Shown here in pieces: positions 24,350 to 37,954 of a stretch of 64,000 bases of DNA (position 1 is the first letter of the stretch; every line of letters starts with the position of its first letter). The DNA comes from Phylloscopus collybita (Eukaryota > Chordata > Aves > Passeriformes > Phylloscopidae). Below the pieces are notes generated by a model that was given only the letters and a program-made list of their open reading frames with translations, had not been told where the DNA came from and made no database searches. The stretch is taken from assembly GCA_027886175.1 (NCBI GenBank), contig JAJNNQ010000002.1, positions 8,924,001 through 8,988,000 of the forward strand. The letters run 5' to 3'. The translations under genes and the position numbers were made by a program.

Positions 24350-27267
24350 CTGGGGGTTCATTTGAGAGATTTATTAAAATTTTACACTGCCTTACAACAA
24401 GTACCACCAAAATGGAACAATGTCTACAGGAAAAAAAAAAAATACAGACATTTAATTACTGAGCAAGGTTTTAATCAAACCTTTCTATTTTCCTTCACGG
24501 TAACAAAAGAGATGTTTCGGCACTGGGCCAGAAAGTAACTGTAAATTTGCATGTTCTTTGCTTCTGAAGAAAAGAGGTTAAAAATTCATCTTTAGCTCAA
24601 TGTAGTAATTATTTAAAATCTCTGACATGAACTGTTGAAAAGTTAAATGTATTTAAAATTTAAATATGAAATGGAAAAAATGGGATAACAATGAAAAAAG
24701 ACCACTTCTTCACACGCTCTTTATGGATTAGTACTTCTCATAACATCAGGTAAAGAGATTCCTAAAATATGGTATGGCTTTCAAACCCCCACAGCTCATC
24801 TCTCTGGGTTCTGCAGCCAGCCCAGCTCAGTGCAGAAAGGCTTGGAACAAATTCTGCACACCATGGACTTTCAGTCAAAGAGTTTCCAAGTGAAACATAA
24901 AAACTTCTGCATTTCTTCAGTTGTGGTGCATTTTAACTCCTTGGCATTGTTGGAAAAGCCTCTCCCGTAACAGGAATGGTCTAAACATTCTTGCCTAATG
25001 AAATATACTGAAATCCATGACCATGTAAGTGATCCACTGACATTTAGTCACACATACAGATTCAGCCACATCTGGCCTGCAATAGTGTGTTCTTCCATCT
25101 GCAGCCTCTGCTTAAAAAATGTATGAACTAAGCCACCTGCAAAGCCCTATTCTGCAGATATTGTCAGTAGTTCAGACTTCCCCCATCCCACAAACACAGA
25201 CAATGGTCCTAACTGATACAGAGCAATAGAAATAAATTCCTTGAGAGAGAAACTTGTGTAAAGAATTTTCAATGTTTTCTATGTTTTTTAAAGTATACAG
25301 ATTTTGTCTAAGTACCATTGTATTTTCCCATTCTTGCATAACCAAGACAACATCATTAATCTTAAGGGGTTTTATTAATTTTTTTTAGAAAAAAAAAAAA
25401 AAAAGTGAATCTTTTTCTAAGTAGGGAAACAAGGTAGAAAATTTTAAGAAAATATAAGGAAAAAAATTGTCTAGCATCATCGTAACTTCAGTTTGCACAA
25501 TTTTTTACAGTCACTGTGTACCCGTTAGTCAGAAAGATTTTAAATAATTCAAGTAAAAGTTACATTACTACAAGTGCAACACATATTGAGAACAGAACAC
25601 TTGGCCAATGACTTTGAAAACAAAGCTCTGAGTTGTAACCTGAGTTCTGAAAGAAAAGAAAGTCAGCCAAAGTCACATTACAGCAATTACCTTTAATACA
25701 CTCCCATCTCCCAGAAACCTCCAGCAGTTACACCTTGTGCATTCAAGTGAGTTATCTCCACTCTCACAACTAATTTACAGAAGTGACTGAGGCTCTCTTG
25801 GGTGGGAAGAGACTCATTCTCATAGATAATTTTGTTCCACTACTGCACATTAACAGGTTTTGTACATTTAAATGTAGAAAAAACCTCTCCTCTGTAGGAA
25901 AGACAACCTACGTGAGTCAATTTCTCAGCTGGACATGTACAGTAAATTAAATGAGCAGATCATCATGGTGAGCAACCTCTGTGGGCAGCACACGTCCCTC
26001 CACCCCAGGAGACACCTGCCTTCCTTCAGAGCAGCTTTCCTCCTCCAGTCTTAACTCTCCTCCTCATTTCTGTACAAAACCACCATCATTTGGTTGCTCC
26101 CCTGACCTACTTACTCAATAGTGCATCTTTTCCTTCTGGAAGCAACTTAACACTACTGATAAGAAGCTAAAAACAAGACAAAGCTCTATACAGAGAGCAG
26201 ATGGAAAAAAAAGATACTCAGAATTAGAAACAAGACAGATTTTCAAAGTTTTCTAATGTATCTGCAAAACGTATGTATGTTTTCAAATGTATCTTACATT
26301 CCATGAACAGGAAACTGGCTGCATTTTAAAATAACAATACTGGAAAAATAGTAAGAGCTGAAGAAGCAGAAGACCAAGTGAAAAGGGTTAAATCTGCCGT
26401 GCTTTAGAAAAGCATACATGAACTGCAAGAGAGCCACCCTGACAGAGGCCATAATGCTCCAGGACAGTATTCCTGCTCCACCACTGGCACCAGCTGAGGA
26501 AGATGCTTAAGCTCATGCTTAAGCCCTCAGCTGACCCTGGTAGCTGCAGTTATCAGTTTGACAGCCTGCCATTCCAATTCAGCTGACAACAGCCAAGCAC
26601 AAGCACAATACTCACATGCTTAAAATTAGTCGTGCTCAAGTGCTTCAAGGTATTGGTTCCATCTCCCATCTCATTGTTTAATTCAACCATCCTGTTACTC
26701 AGGCCATTGGTATTTTTGAGCACCAAGGAAGGTTTAAATTACTGTCGTAACTTGCTCCTCTCTTCCTAAAAATATAGCAGGAAGATGCTTTAAAAAGACA
26801 AAATGTTATGAACTATTTTGATGCATTTACCAGTTCTCACTATTTCAGCTAATTGCTGTCAACTGAGACTGAGTGTATCTGCCAGCCAAAATGATAGCAG
26901 ATATCAAGGCCCCACGGAAAATGTTCCTGCACTGCATGCTGCTATGGATGGTATGTATGTGTGGCACTGTGACACCTCACGTGGTTAGATAGGATAAGTC
27001 AGTGTATTTAAAGGAGCTAGGAGCTAATACATGTGCCAAACATCACGTGGTGGTTTCTTCTTTGGCTGGCTTAGCTGTGGTGAAGCCACCTTGCCTAAGA
27101 AACAGCTCGGTTTTAAGTTCTGATTTTCACCTTGGCACGGCCTAAACTCCTGTAGTTCCTGTTCGTTCCTGTGTAAATTTATTCCTGCAAGTTCAAAAGA
27201 CACAGATGTCTGTTGGTGGGGGAGATAAGTATAGTCTAAATCAGAGCTCATGATTGCTGCTCTAGCA
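24350..27267 (-). other. Candidate minus-strand terminal exon with 3' UTR
   Basis: On the minus strand, a possible acceptor (TTTCATTCCTGATCCAG, AG at 27269-27268) leads into an open frame whose ATG is at 27251 and whose TAG ends at 27024. The frame gives 75 residues of hydrophilic composition (starting MSSDLDYTYLPHQQ, ending PPRDVWHMY). About 2.65 kb of U-rich sequence with no open frame of 60 codons on either strand follows. The first good polyadenylation hexamer near the low-coordinate end is AATAAA at 24375-24370. This is how a last coding exon with a long 3' UTR, or a noncoding RNA, would look. I do not recognise the peptide, and no upstream exon is identified. It could equally be ordinary AT-rich intergenic DNA. 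Confidence 0.25.
25388..25403 (+). repeat. Poly(A) tract, about 16 A
   Basis: Mononucleotide run within the region that reads as a possible minus-strand 3' UTR, where it would be a U tract. Confidence 0.8.
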
Positions 27268-28327
27268 CTGGATCAGGAATGAAATGCCATGAATCACAAA
27301 ACCCGCATGCTTCCAGCTCAACCTCCTATAGGATCCCGTCCTTTCCTTCCTGTGCAGGCAACAAATCAAGAATCACAGGGTCTTCACTTCCCTGATTAAA
27401 ACATATTTCATCAAAACACACTGAAACTAAACACCAGGATTTAAAGGTGATATTAACAATTGATTGCCATTGGAATGGGGTGAAATTGGACCAGAGCACA
27501 CTGGGGAGCTGGTTGTGTAATGGCTGTGTGCTATCAGGTTGTGCATACCTATATTCAGGTCATTTTGTGCATTCTAAATACCACAAAAGTGTTTTGTTTG
27601 TTGGTTATTTTTTGTTGTGTTTTTTGGGGTTTTTTTCCCTAACTTGGAGCATTATAAATGAGAGTTTATAATAGGATTTAACAATTTAGGAGAAAATAGC
27701 ATAGTCAGGTGTGTACACACTTTATAAGAAACTGGTTTTGGCTTTGTTACTACATATTTTCATTTCATAAATTTTACTGAATTTTTTTCAATGAAACAGC
27801 CTACTGAAGCAAAAAAATTCTACTTAGAATTGTTTATTAAAATTTTATTTTGCTGTCATACTTTCACACACTAAACCAGCAAAATATAATCACACCTTCT
27901 CCCAGCACTTCAGTTTCTAAAGTAATCCTTCAGAATGTGGAAATTTTTTGATTGCTTTTTGCCCAGAAAAAATATGAAAGCTGCTTAAGAGTCAGAATTG
28001 CAAAACACTTGGTGCACTTATACCAAGATCTTTTGAAGATGAAGGTGGGCTGGCTGATTCTGCTGCCCTGAGCTGGCCAAATGTCAGGCAACTCTACCTG
28101 AGTGCAGGGTAGCCACATTACTGCTGTGTGTCACAGAACACCTCCAGCTGCCTGGCAGGCAGGGTGTCCAGCCAGCAGAGCCCCCCCCAACACACCCCCT
28201 AAAGCAGTTCTCCTCTAAAATCTATTACTAATATTTAGTGCTCTGCAAAGGCATTCCTTAGCTTATGCTTCCCACTCAGAAATGAAAACCAAATTTCTTC
28301 TCTTCCACTGCTAAGCAAAATTTTAGG
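27268..28327. other. Unassigned noncoding sequence
   Basis: A T-rich stretch near 27.6 kb and a C8 run at 28181-28188. Short open frames have no recognisable product. No named repeat. Confidence 0.5.
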
Positions 28328-28371
28328 GGAAAAAAAAAACAAAACCAAAAAAAAACCAAACAAAAAAAACC
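28328..28371 (+). repeat. A-rich, C-interrupted low-complexity tract
   Basis: Runs of A8-A9 separated by single or double C. Low complexity; no retrocopy upstream. Confidence 0.85.
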
Positions 28372-28806
28372 ACCCCAACAATGAAACCATATGGAGAGCA
28401 GAAAAACTGACCACAAACATTTTTTCTTAGCTCAGGATGATCTAAAAGATCAATGGGACATAAATTATTTGTGAGCCAAGCTATTTCTGTAAACTCTACT
28501 GAATGTTACATCAAAGGCAAAGCAAAAAGCCCATAACAAGCAGTTCAAAATCATTTCCCCTAACCTCCTTCAGTCACTGAATTCTCAGGTGTTTTTTCTA
28601 ATGGAAATAAAAATATTTCTATTTGCGTCATTTCCAAACTGATGTTCATGATTTAAACTCATCACTCCTTACGTATTCAAGGTGACTCCAAAGTGTCATG
28701 ATATTTTCTGTGTATGCTGCAACACGCAGGCACAGTGTGGGGTATTAAAACTGCTACGTATGCTTTCCTTTATTACATCTTTACTTCATCAAGTAATAAT
28801 ATAACA

Positions 28807-28832
28807 TAATATAAAAAGTACTTTTTATATTA
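28807..28832. repeat. Perfect 26 bp palindrome
   Basis: Each arm is TAATATAAAAAGT meeting its own complement with no loop, so the 26 bp reads the same on both strands. Symmetry stops exactly at 28806/28833. It lies in AT-rich DNA between unassigned segments. Confidence 0.95.
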
Positions 28833-29572
28833 CAGGATGCTGGTCACAGATATAAACACTGCTACATAATTTTGCAACACAAAGTCCAAGGAGCAGCTTT
28901 CAAAATGCAAAATGAAGGGTCAGCCACTAGGCTGAAGTTCACAAGACAACACTAATGTTATGGAAAACAATGAAAATGGATGGAAAAAACGCTTTTCTGT
29001 TTACAACAGATTTGACATGACAGAAACAAACATTCCTGACCCTTCCTCAGGCAAGTCCTTTGCCTGCCCAGAATCAGTGTTAGAGACATTTCCAAAGATT
29101 AATGGAAAACTCAGTTCACACAAACCATGTGGCTCCCCCTCCATGAGGCCCATGACACCTAGTCCAGGGTTCTCAACTTTAAATAAGGATGTGCCCAGCA
29201 TCTCTTCTCTGGCAGGGGAAATTACACATCAAATATTACAGTGTTCCCCCTACAGCCCTTTTTTTTCCTAAAACAACTTTAAAAATAACTGGACACTAAT
29301 AATTTGAATGAAAAGCAAGCCAGTTACCCTGGAGAAAGTACCACAGACACAATTTTATATAGTAAAATACATTCTCTTTTGGTATAAGTGCTCAACACAC
29401 TAATGCTAAAAATAAGAATTTTGCTGTTTGTCTACTTCATACACAGTAACATTGCCTTAAGGTAACTCTTAGATTTCTCTTATTTTTAATGATCAATAAA
29501 AACTCAGATAAAGTTATGTTCGATTTCTTCACTTGTGGTCGAAAAGAGCACATTTGTGTCACCATCACAATT
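28833..29572. other. Unassigned sequence with a 103-codon open frame
   Basis: A plus-strand frame at 28960-29271 has a good initiation context (G at -3 and +4) and a Pro/Ser-rich, protein-like composition. It has no recognised domain and no supporting signals. Most likely noncoding. Confidence 0.3.
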
Positions 29573-30011
29573 TGTTTTTAACTAGATTATCAGCCTTTGT
29601 CAAAACTTGTTAAACTAATTCTGAATCCTTTCCTACTTCTGAATGCCTCAAGGCCTTCTCTAATTAGGGTACTGATAGAGTGCCAAGGGGCAAAAGGAAA
29701 ATTGCTGGTTTGGAGCACCTTGGACAGCCAAGGTCACTTTTGGTGGCAGTGTACAGAAAATCCATCATCTTGCTATCGATGCTTCAAGGAAATAATACTC
29801 TCCTAAATGTCTGCAAATGTGCAAACCTTGACCAGCTTGGAAAAGATACAGTTAATTAGTCCTGTTGGGCTATAAGTTGGTATTGCCAACTGCAGGTGGA
29901 CGTGGATGTCCACTCTGTGTCCCAAAGTCCTGTGCTACCTGTTCCTGTTTCTCCAATAAACAATGTATTACAATTCTGGCTGTTGCCATCTGGCAAAACT
30001 GTTTGAGTCCA
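29573..30011 (+). mobile_element. Probable solo LTR of an endogenous retrovirus
   Basis: The 3' half has LTR architecture: a TATA-like TATAAG at 29871-29876, then 84 bp to AATAAA at 29955-29960 in TTTCTCCAATAAACAATG. A U5-like tail follows (GGCTGTTGCCATCTGGCAAA) ending near CA at 30010-30011. A possible 5' end is TG at 29573, which would leave AATT on both sides as a 4 bp duplication, but this is weak. No gag, pol or env sequence adjoins. The likely identity is an avian ERV LTR, class uncertain. It could instead be a diverged fragment of another retroelement with a polyadenylation signal. Confidence 0.5.
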
Positions 30012-31799
30012 AATTTCACAAATCCCTGTTGTTCTTAATTATTTGAGGCATATTCCGTAAGCATACAAATTGTCATGCCAAATAACTTAATTTACTATAT
30101 CTAAATTAGATTCCTTCCACAGAAAAATCATGGAAGTCACTGCACAATTCAGCTCCTCAACACATATCAGTATGCATGTCATAAGTTATGATTAGCTGAT
30201 TATAGTTATTTTCCTTTTAACTAGTTTTAAAGTTTCACAGAACAGAAAAGTTGGAGCTAAGCTTTATCCCTTACCACTCAAGAGCTACCTCCAGCACACT
30301 CACCAGCCCAAAAGGCAGCCCAGTGCTTATATTTAAATTTATAGTTGTATGTTTCCATTTACACTATATTTAGTACTAAATTAACACCAGCATTACACAA
30401 TAAACACCATTTGTACATGTGGACATTCTCACTTTGGGGAAATTTGACTTCTCGTGATGTCTGCACCCATTTAAGTGTGCACGATCACCTAAGTATTGTT
30501 TTCAATTTCAATAAAAGCATGTATATGAGGATTAGACTGCTATGAACACTGCAGTGCAGATCTAAATAACTCAGTCTGCCAAACTAGTGTTACTATGGAA
30601 ACAAAACTAATGTACTGTGACCACAGCTCTGACTGCATTACTTAAGACCATCTGGTTAAAACAAATATTTTCGTGGCACAGTATTTGTTCTTAATTGTGT
30701 ACTGATCCTTTTTCTTTCTTTTTTTTTAACATGCACAAATACATTACCCTTTTTTTTGTATTGCTATACTCTGTTCAGGTTTTCACAGCCCTGCACGTGA
30801 TTTTAGTTATATTTAACACACTTATGAATAAATCCACATCTCTAAGTTAAGCAAGATGCAGGTTAACAGTCTGAAGTTCTCTGCTCTCTTGCACCATGTT
30901 TTAGAAGAGGTATTTTTTCATATTCCTGCATCACAGCACCAATGAAGAAACACTTTACACCATCTGTTCTCCCCGGGAATGCAATGGTGCCGAAAAGGAA
31001 AGCTGAGCAATGAGCTCCCATCCACCCCATCCCAGCTCCCCGACTGCACTGAGCCTGCAAAGCACCTTCCACTGGCAGCTCCTCCAGCAGCTCCTTGCTA
31101 GAAAGAGGCAGAGCACTTCCAAAGTCGTTTATTTTACTTTCAAGCATTTTTCAGAGTAATAACTCATTGCCTGTCTCCAGCCTGGAGAAATTTAATATTC
31201 TGAATTGAGATGTGTCATTGCTGTTCAGATAAGATATCAAATGCTTTCACAGCAAAATTCAGATTGACCATCAGCAATACCAACACAGAAAGGTGAGGAC
31301 CACTTTTCCTATCTGTTTCTAAAACTGGAAAGATTATTTTTTTCCAGGGAAAAATTAAATTAATGAACTAGTAAACAAGTAAATCAATTTTTCATTTTGG
31401 TGTTTCTACAATGTTTAGTTCCTATTTAAGAGGGAATATATATATAAAATGGTGGGAGGTTTCAGGGGTTTTTTTTGATGGCTTGATGTCAGGTGCCCAC
31501 CAAAGCCTCTCTTTCCACTACTCCCCTCAGATAATACAAAGAAAAGCTCATGGGTCAAGATAAGGACAGGGAGAGTTCACTCACCAGTTACTACAACAGG
31601 AAAAACAGACTTGCCTTGGACAAATTAGTTCAATTTATAACCAACCAAGTCCAGGGTAATGAGAGATCAGACCAAACTTTAAAACACCTTCCCTACATCC
31701 CTCCCTTCTTCCCAGGCCTAATTCCACTCCTGAATTCTCCTGTCCTCCCCTGCAATGGCGCAGGGGAACAGGGAATGGGGGTTGTGGCCAGTGTGTCCA
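30012..31799. other. Unassigned noncoding sequence
   Basis: AT-rich, with a short (TA)n stretch near 31.44 kb. No gene or named repeat. Confidence 0.5.
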
Positions 31800-31914
31800 C
31801 AAAAACAAAAACAAAACAAACAAACAAAACAAAACAAAACCCAAAACAAAACAAACCACAAAAAAAAAAAAAAAAAAAACCACAAACAAAAAAACCAACC
31901 AACCAAACAAAAAA
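31800..31914 (+). repeat. (CAAAA)n / (CAAA)n low-complexity tract
   Basis: About 115 bp of CAAAA and CAAA units with a central run of A (about 31860-31879), continuing into CAAACAAAAAAACCAACC. Minus-strand frames through it read as Phe/Val/Leu/Cys-rich hydrophobic peptides and are artefacts of the repeat. Confidence 0.95.
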
Positions 31915-34900
31915 GACAGCTCCCCAGAGAAACCATGTATTGTCCATATATTGCAAGGACAGACTTCCAGGCTGCATTCTTGAACCGTATTATAAATTTG
32001 AGGACATATGACTTAAAAAAAACAAACCTAGCTGGTTTTCCAATGATGAAAGGAACTAAATGTTGTCCACTATGACAATGAGGTTTTTATGGCTGTCCCA
32101 GCCTTGGACCATAGAGGTAGATTCAGTCTCTTGGCCTCAGCTCAAGTGTTCCTTAAAGACATGACTTGGAGAGGCAGATTTATGGTGGCATGGATTATCC
32201 ATGCTCCTGGAGGTGTGAAAAGTGGAGGGGTTAACACTGGGGAAGTGACCTGCAATCTTCTTTAGGCAGCTCTGTTGCACAAAACCTGTGAGACCTGCAG
32301 TCAGGAGGGCAGGGAGGGGGCTCTGCCTGGGAAAGGCAGCAAAGACACCACTTCCCTTTGGCCAGCAGGAACCGGCGCTCCATCACTGCAGCTGGAGGCA
32401 CTTTTGGCAAGACCTGTGGTGAATGCACAGCAGCTTTCAGGAATTGTGGATGATACCATAAAGAAAACCCAGAGCAATTAATCTACTGCTCTATTTTCTT
32501 GCATGTTCATCTGCACATTTTATCTGGACACACCATCATGGTATGGGGAACTTGTAGGTCTCAAATTATACAAGGTGTTGTATTCTGATCTTGGAAACTG
32601 GCAGAAAGTTAAGAATTCAGCTACAGCCTCCACCTTTTTATGAAATATACATCTAAGGAAAATACTCATGTCCTAAATTATGTGCTTCTGAATGCCACCA
32701 CTGGAGACAGAAGAAGGAAATAGCTCTCAGTACAGAGCTCCTTCAGATTACCCAGGGCAACGTTTTTTGGAACAACTCTTGCTCAATCCTGCCAATACTT
32801 CACTTTTTTTTTTTTTTTTTCTAATTGAGAAAACGATGGGAAGAATTTTTTTTAGAGATCACGAACTTAAAGGAAGCACAATCTTGTTAGTTCATAATTA
32901 CAGCCTTGTATCAGATTGCCAACCACGTATCACTCAAGCATTTCTTATCATTAAGAAATGGGTAATTGCAGCAGGAGATGATTGAAGGAAATCAGCCAAT
33001 CTCTCTAACAAAAAAAATCTATGTCTCCATTTTTCAGATGGATATAGAAAGTGAGCATCAAATTTTGGCTAAAGGCTCCAAGAAAACATGCCAGGAGCTA
33101 AGAGCAATATAATTAAGAGGTGATTATGGATGAGCTTTACCTACAGGAGGGAGCACAAAGCACCACACCTCCCTGAGCCACACACAGATCACCCTTCTGC
33201 CAGGAGTTCCTGGTGTGGCTGCTAGGAAAGTATCCTCACAGGGAACACTTCCAAAGGGATCTGCTAGTGAGGTGGGAGCCACCAGCCTCCCTTCTACAGC
33301 CAAGAGCTACACAAACATCCAACCATGCATGCAGAGAGCTGGCTCTGACCTCAGGGCTACCCTCGCTGCTCCTCCAGTGGTGAACTTCAAAGAAACATTA
33401 AAATAAACTTGCTCCTGCAAATCTGACAATTGATGCTGGAGCTGCTGCCATCTGATAACTTGGTAAAGAGACATGAAACAGGAAAGAGGAGCTACTCTGA
33501 CTCCAAGACTGTTAAAAGCTGAATTATGTTTGGCTGACAGAACAAAAAAACTGAAAGGCATTCTGTGCTACAGGTGATCTAAGGGTAGATAACTAAGAGA
33601 GCAGGATAGGGAAAATCTCCAGCAGTCTTTATCATTTTTGCAATACCACATAAATAAGCAGAATACTTAACAAAAGAAATTCTGTTACATGTTTCCATTA
33701 ATGACTGACATAGTTTATGCCAAGACAGTGACTTAATTACATGTCACGTCCTAGTATGAGTTTCACAAAATTTCAACTAAGCTGTGTTACTTTGGGACAC
33801 AGCATCCACATGTCCAGCATGACAGAGAAAGAGGGAAAAATCAGGAAAGATCTGATCTCTGCATCAGGAAATCTCAGCATATTCCCCCCTCCCCTACCCA
33901 GAGCAGATCCACAATACAACAAGGCCACCCACCTTCAGACTAAATTTATGGATTATCTAACTAATCATATTTGGACTTAAAAGAATATTCTACAGATTTC
34001 TCAAGTCCCTTGAAAGTATATTGGTTCTTAGCATATCAGAACATGAACGTATTTCCAGTCCAGTTTGGCAAGCATCCCAGCACTGGTGTGATGACAGAAT
34101 CAGATCAGCTCTGATTCCTTCTGACATTCTGCTCTGATGTGACAAGCATCAATATGAGAAGGTCCCATATTTCATTCACTGTTTCAGGTGGGCTCCCCAG
34201 TTGGGTGGATGATGAAGATAAGAAAGTCTGTGGGCAGAGCATGAGGAAAGTGCAAGGCTCACCTGGCCTGCTCAGCTCTCCAGTCCCTGCCATGAATGAT
34301 GCCTGCACAGCAAGACTGACCCCAGCTCTGCCCATTCTCCAGCTCTGCCCCTCTAGCAGGGAGCTCCAGCTTCCCTGGAGACAACAGAGACAACCTGTCC
34401 CAGCCTTTGCCATCAGCTCTACGACCTCTGGCCCTTGGACTTTCCACACGTCCTTCTCTGACTCTAAATCTCACTCCAAGTTCCTCATTCTTAAGGGAAA
34501 GTATTTAAGAAACAAATCCTGATTGCAACTTATCTTCAGAGTCCACACCTTGAGTCACCCCATGAAGGTGTGAACATATGCTTATCTGGATGAACACACA
34601 ACATGAATTTTGCATCACTGCCCTCTCTTTTCCTCTTCTCTGCTGCTTCTCAGCACCTCACTTTAGACAGTGAACCCTTCAGTCTACATAGCATGTCTTG
34701 TCATGGCTGGGAAAAAACTTGTTTCTATCCCACTTTCCATTTTCACGTACCTTTCTTGCTCATTGCAACTCTCCCAATACATGTCACTACCAACAGTCTG
34801 ATTAACTCAATTTCTGGCAAATTGTTTTTGCAAGGGAGAAGAAGAAACAGTACAGTGAAAGTAAAGGAGAATCTTCACTAAAGAAGTCCCTTATAAGATT

Positions 34901-37900
34901 AACATTATTGGATTTGGACTGAAGGATTTCAGACAGCACCGTGTCACAGTTGCTTCCTTTGCAAGACTAAACACATTTTAACTGAACAGGCAGAACCTTG
35001 GCCTCTGCCTGGACTCAAACTCAACTTGTTCCTCTCCATCTTAGATCAAGAACTCACCTAAAGCATCCCTCCAGTTTCCCTGGGGCAATACACAGCACTA
35101 AGGGTTTTTAATAGGATTACTATGGTGGTCCTGGAGTATAAAGAGAATAGATTCACACATGAATAGATGAGGACTCAAGTATACTTGCATATGAACAGAA
35201 TTCAGAATCCTTAAGTAGCAATCTTATAAGGAGTAAAACTTCCTCACCACAAAATACATGCGTTTTAGAAACTACATACATACATATGAATTTTTTTGCT
35301 CCCCTATTTTCACTTTTATATATATATGCAAATATCTGCAGACTCCTAACTTTGAAAATCAGACACAACCTCACAGACCAGTATATGGAAATTTTCTTTT
35401 TTTTCATAATAAAATAGAAACATGTAATTTCTAGTAACTTACAATATCTGTAAGCAAATGCAGTAAGTACAAAAAGTGCCTGCTTAAGCAAAAATTTTGG
35501 ATATCCTAACTCAGAAGTCTACCCTTAGACCACCCATTATTTAATAACATGCCTTTGGCAAGCTCTGTTGATTCTTGCTAAGAATACTCTCTTTAAAATA
35601 GAAAAGGATTAACAAAAAGTTAAATCTTCAGTGCTTGACACATGAAGATCACCAAGGAAACTGTACTTATTTGACTCAAGAAGAACAGTGCTTAGATTTA
35701 AGAAAAAAACATGTATGGGATTCTTCATGAGCTTTGTTTTGCTTGCATTGAAATGGAGCAGATCTAAACCCAGACCTTCAAGTTCTAAAATATATATTTT
35801 TAAATGCTTAACATACTTCTGCCCCCTGATACATATAGAGATAGCCCAAATGTGTAGGTACTAAAGAAAATTATCTATGACAGTCCTCCCAAACACAGCT
35901 TCTTTCACCCTAAATCATGTGCTTGAGGTACCACTTGTGTACTCCTATGGGGAAACTCCACCTCAGCTACCTGGACAAGTGCTCCAGCTCCACCTGAGGG
36001 AAAAGCAGCCACATCAGTCTAATTTACAGCCTGATCTACATTTGTCTACATTCCTTCACATTCAAATATGTTGTCTTTAAAAAAATACAATTTTTTCCCC
36101 CTCATTCTTTTCTTTCAAGCAAAACACTTTCCAAATGGAACATGAAACTAAAAGCTCTTCATGTTTATTGAGCTTTTATTTTCCTGTGAATTATTTGCTG
36201 TTAAGTTGACAATCTAGATATAAGTTTTAAAGAAATTTCACTATTTCAACATTTGATGCTTAAGTTTTACATGCCACATTTCATATTAAAAAAAAAAAAG
36301 AAAAAAAGGCAAAAAAATAAAAAGTATCAAATGTCTCTCCTTGAAATTTTCTGTTAAATCCCTATGTGAAACACCCAGGGAGTTACTTGCTTGAGGCATG
36401 AAACACAATTAGAGTAAATGCAGGCATGTCCAAGTGTCCAGAGGTGTCTATTTCTGACTGTTAACATTCCACAGACTTTCTTGCTCTATTAAAAACACAA
36501 GCTCTGCCATAGAGCTCCCAGCTACCATAGTAGAGCAAAACTATTTGATATCATTAAGTGCAACGGCTTTTTCATTTTGCTAGAACTGACTGGAATAGCT
36601 GCAGGAAGCCCTGATCTGCAGCCCAATATGACTCCATCAGTTTTCATGATATCCTAAATTAGGATTTGAGACTATTAACAATAAATGTAAATACCTGCCC
36701 TTGGACAATCATGGTTCATATACCATTCTGCAACCCTTTGATCCAGATATCAACAGAATAATCTGTATTTAAAAGCACACTCCCAGTTCCTAACATGAGG
36801 AGTACAACCTGATGGCAGAAGTAACAGAGAAAAAAATGGAAAGATAGTGGAGGAGGAGAGTCAAGGTGACCAGAAGAAATAAAATGTAAAGGGATAACTG
36901 AAAGCAAACATTTGCATTACTTTTTTTCTTAAATTCTCTTTGGCCAAAATTTCTTTTTCAGTACTTGTAAATCATATATGCTGCACAAAATAGTCATATG
37001 ATCATCACCCTAGCATGCAATGTTAAATGTGCTGATGTAGGTGTTGGTCTCAAAGCTCTTCCCCCTGGGAATTAGGCAATCACACCTCCTTTTAGACACT
37101 GTCCTGCCCATTCATTTTGGCAAAGGAGATTAGTGCTGAGCCTCAGCCCTGAGAACAGCTGCTAAAAGGTAGGAGCAATGGCAAGAAGAGCCCTGTCCTT
37201 GTATTTAACAGGAGGGTCCCATAAACTCAGAGGAATTAGTGACAAATCAGGTCTGCTGATTAAATGACCGCCAAAATAATCTCTATTTGCTAGAGAATAT
37301 GTAAATCAGAATTCACCCAAGAACAGGGACAACAAACCGGGAATGTGTGTGCCCACATATCTGAGTTGCAGAAGTGATGAAGACCCTAGACCTGACTCTC
37401 AACCAGACAGCATCTATCATCATCAAGCATGTAACGTGACTACAGAAAGAACTACTTCTCTAGGGTTATCTTTCTCATGAACTTTTCTTTCCTGTTTGGA
37501 GGAGGTTTTGGTGTAGGAGAAGGGCAGAGGACTGAGAATCCTGTATTTGAGACATGGACTTTTTTTTAAGGTACAAGGCCGAACTGGTAAGACAGGAACT
37601 AGAAAAATGGCCTTTGTGAGTGGAAAATAGGATGGTGGCCAGTGGTAAAGTATCATTATGTAGTTGGGATGGTGAATAACGAGCTAATAGTCAAAATCTT
37701 CCTGGAGGGCATACAGCAGCATTTATTAGAAAGCCTTTTTTATACATTGTCCTGATACGACTGGACAGGACTGGTCATTCAAACCAACACGTCCTCGTAA
37801 ACATCTTTGCACGTAAACAGAAGTTGGAAAAGCAGCAGGTGCAAAAATTAGAAATTGTTTGGAATGTCTTATCACAGCTTCCCCAGAGCAATGCCTGGGA

Positions 37901-37954
37901 AAGTCTATCTGACTTTCTCTTCTGACCAGCTCTCAGCATCCACAGTAAAGTCCA
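31915..37954. other. Unassigned noncoding sequence
   Basis: Six kilobases with no recognisable gene. It contains short T and A runs (about 32803-32820 and 36288-36310), a short (TA)n stretch near 35.32 kb and a GC-richer patch at 34.1-34.45 kb with overlapping open frames on both strands. An AATAAA at about 33403 has no other LTR or gene signals. Confidence 0.5.

Noticed and set aside
31635..32075. Several overlapping frames through the (CAAAA)n tract
   Set aside because: The open length comes from the stop-free simple repeat. The peptides are poly-Lys/Gln/Asn or poly-Phe/Val artefacts.
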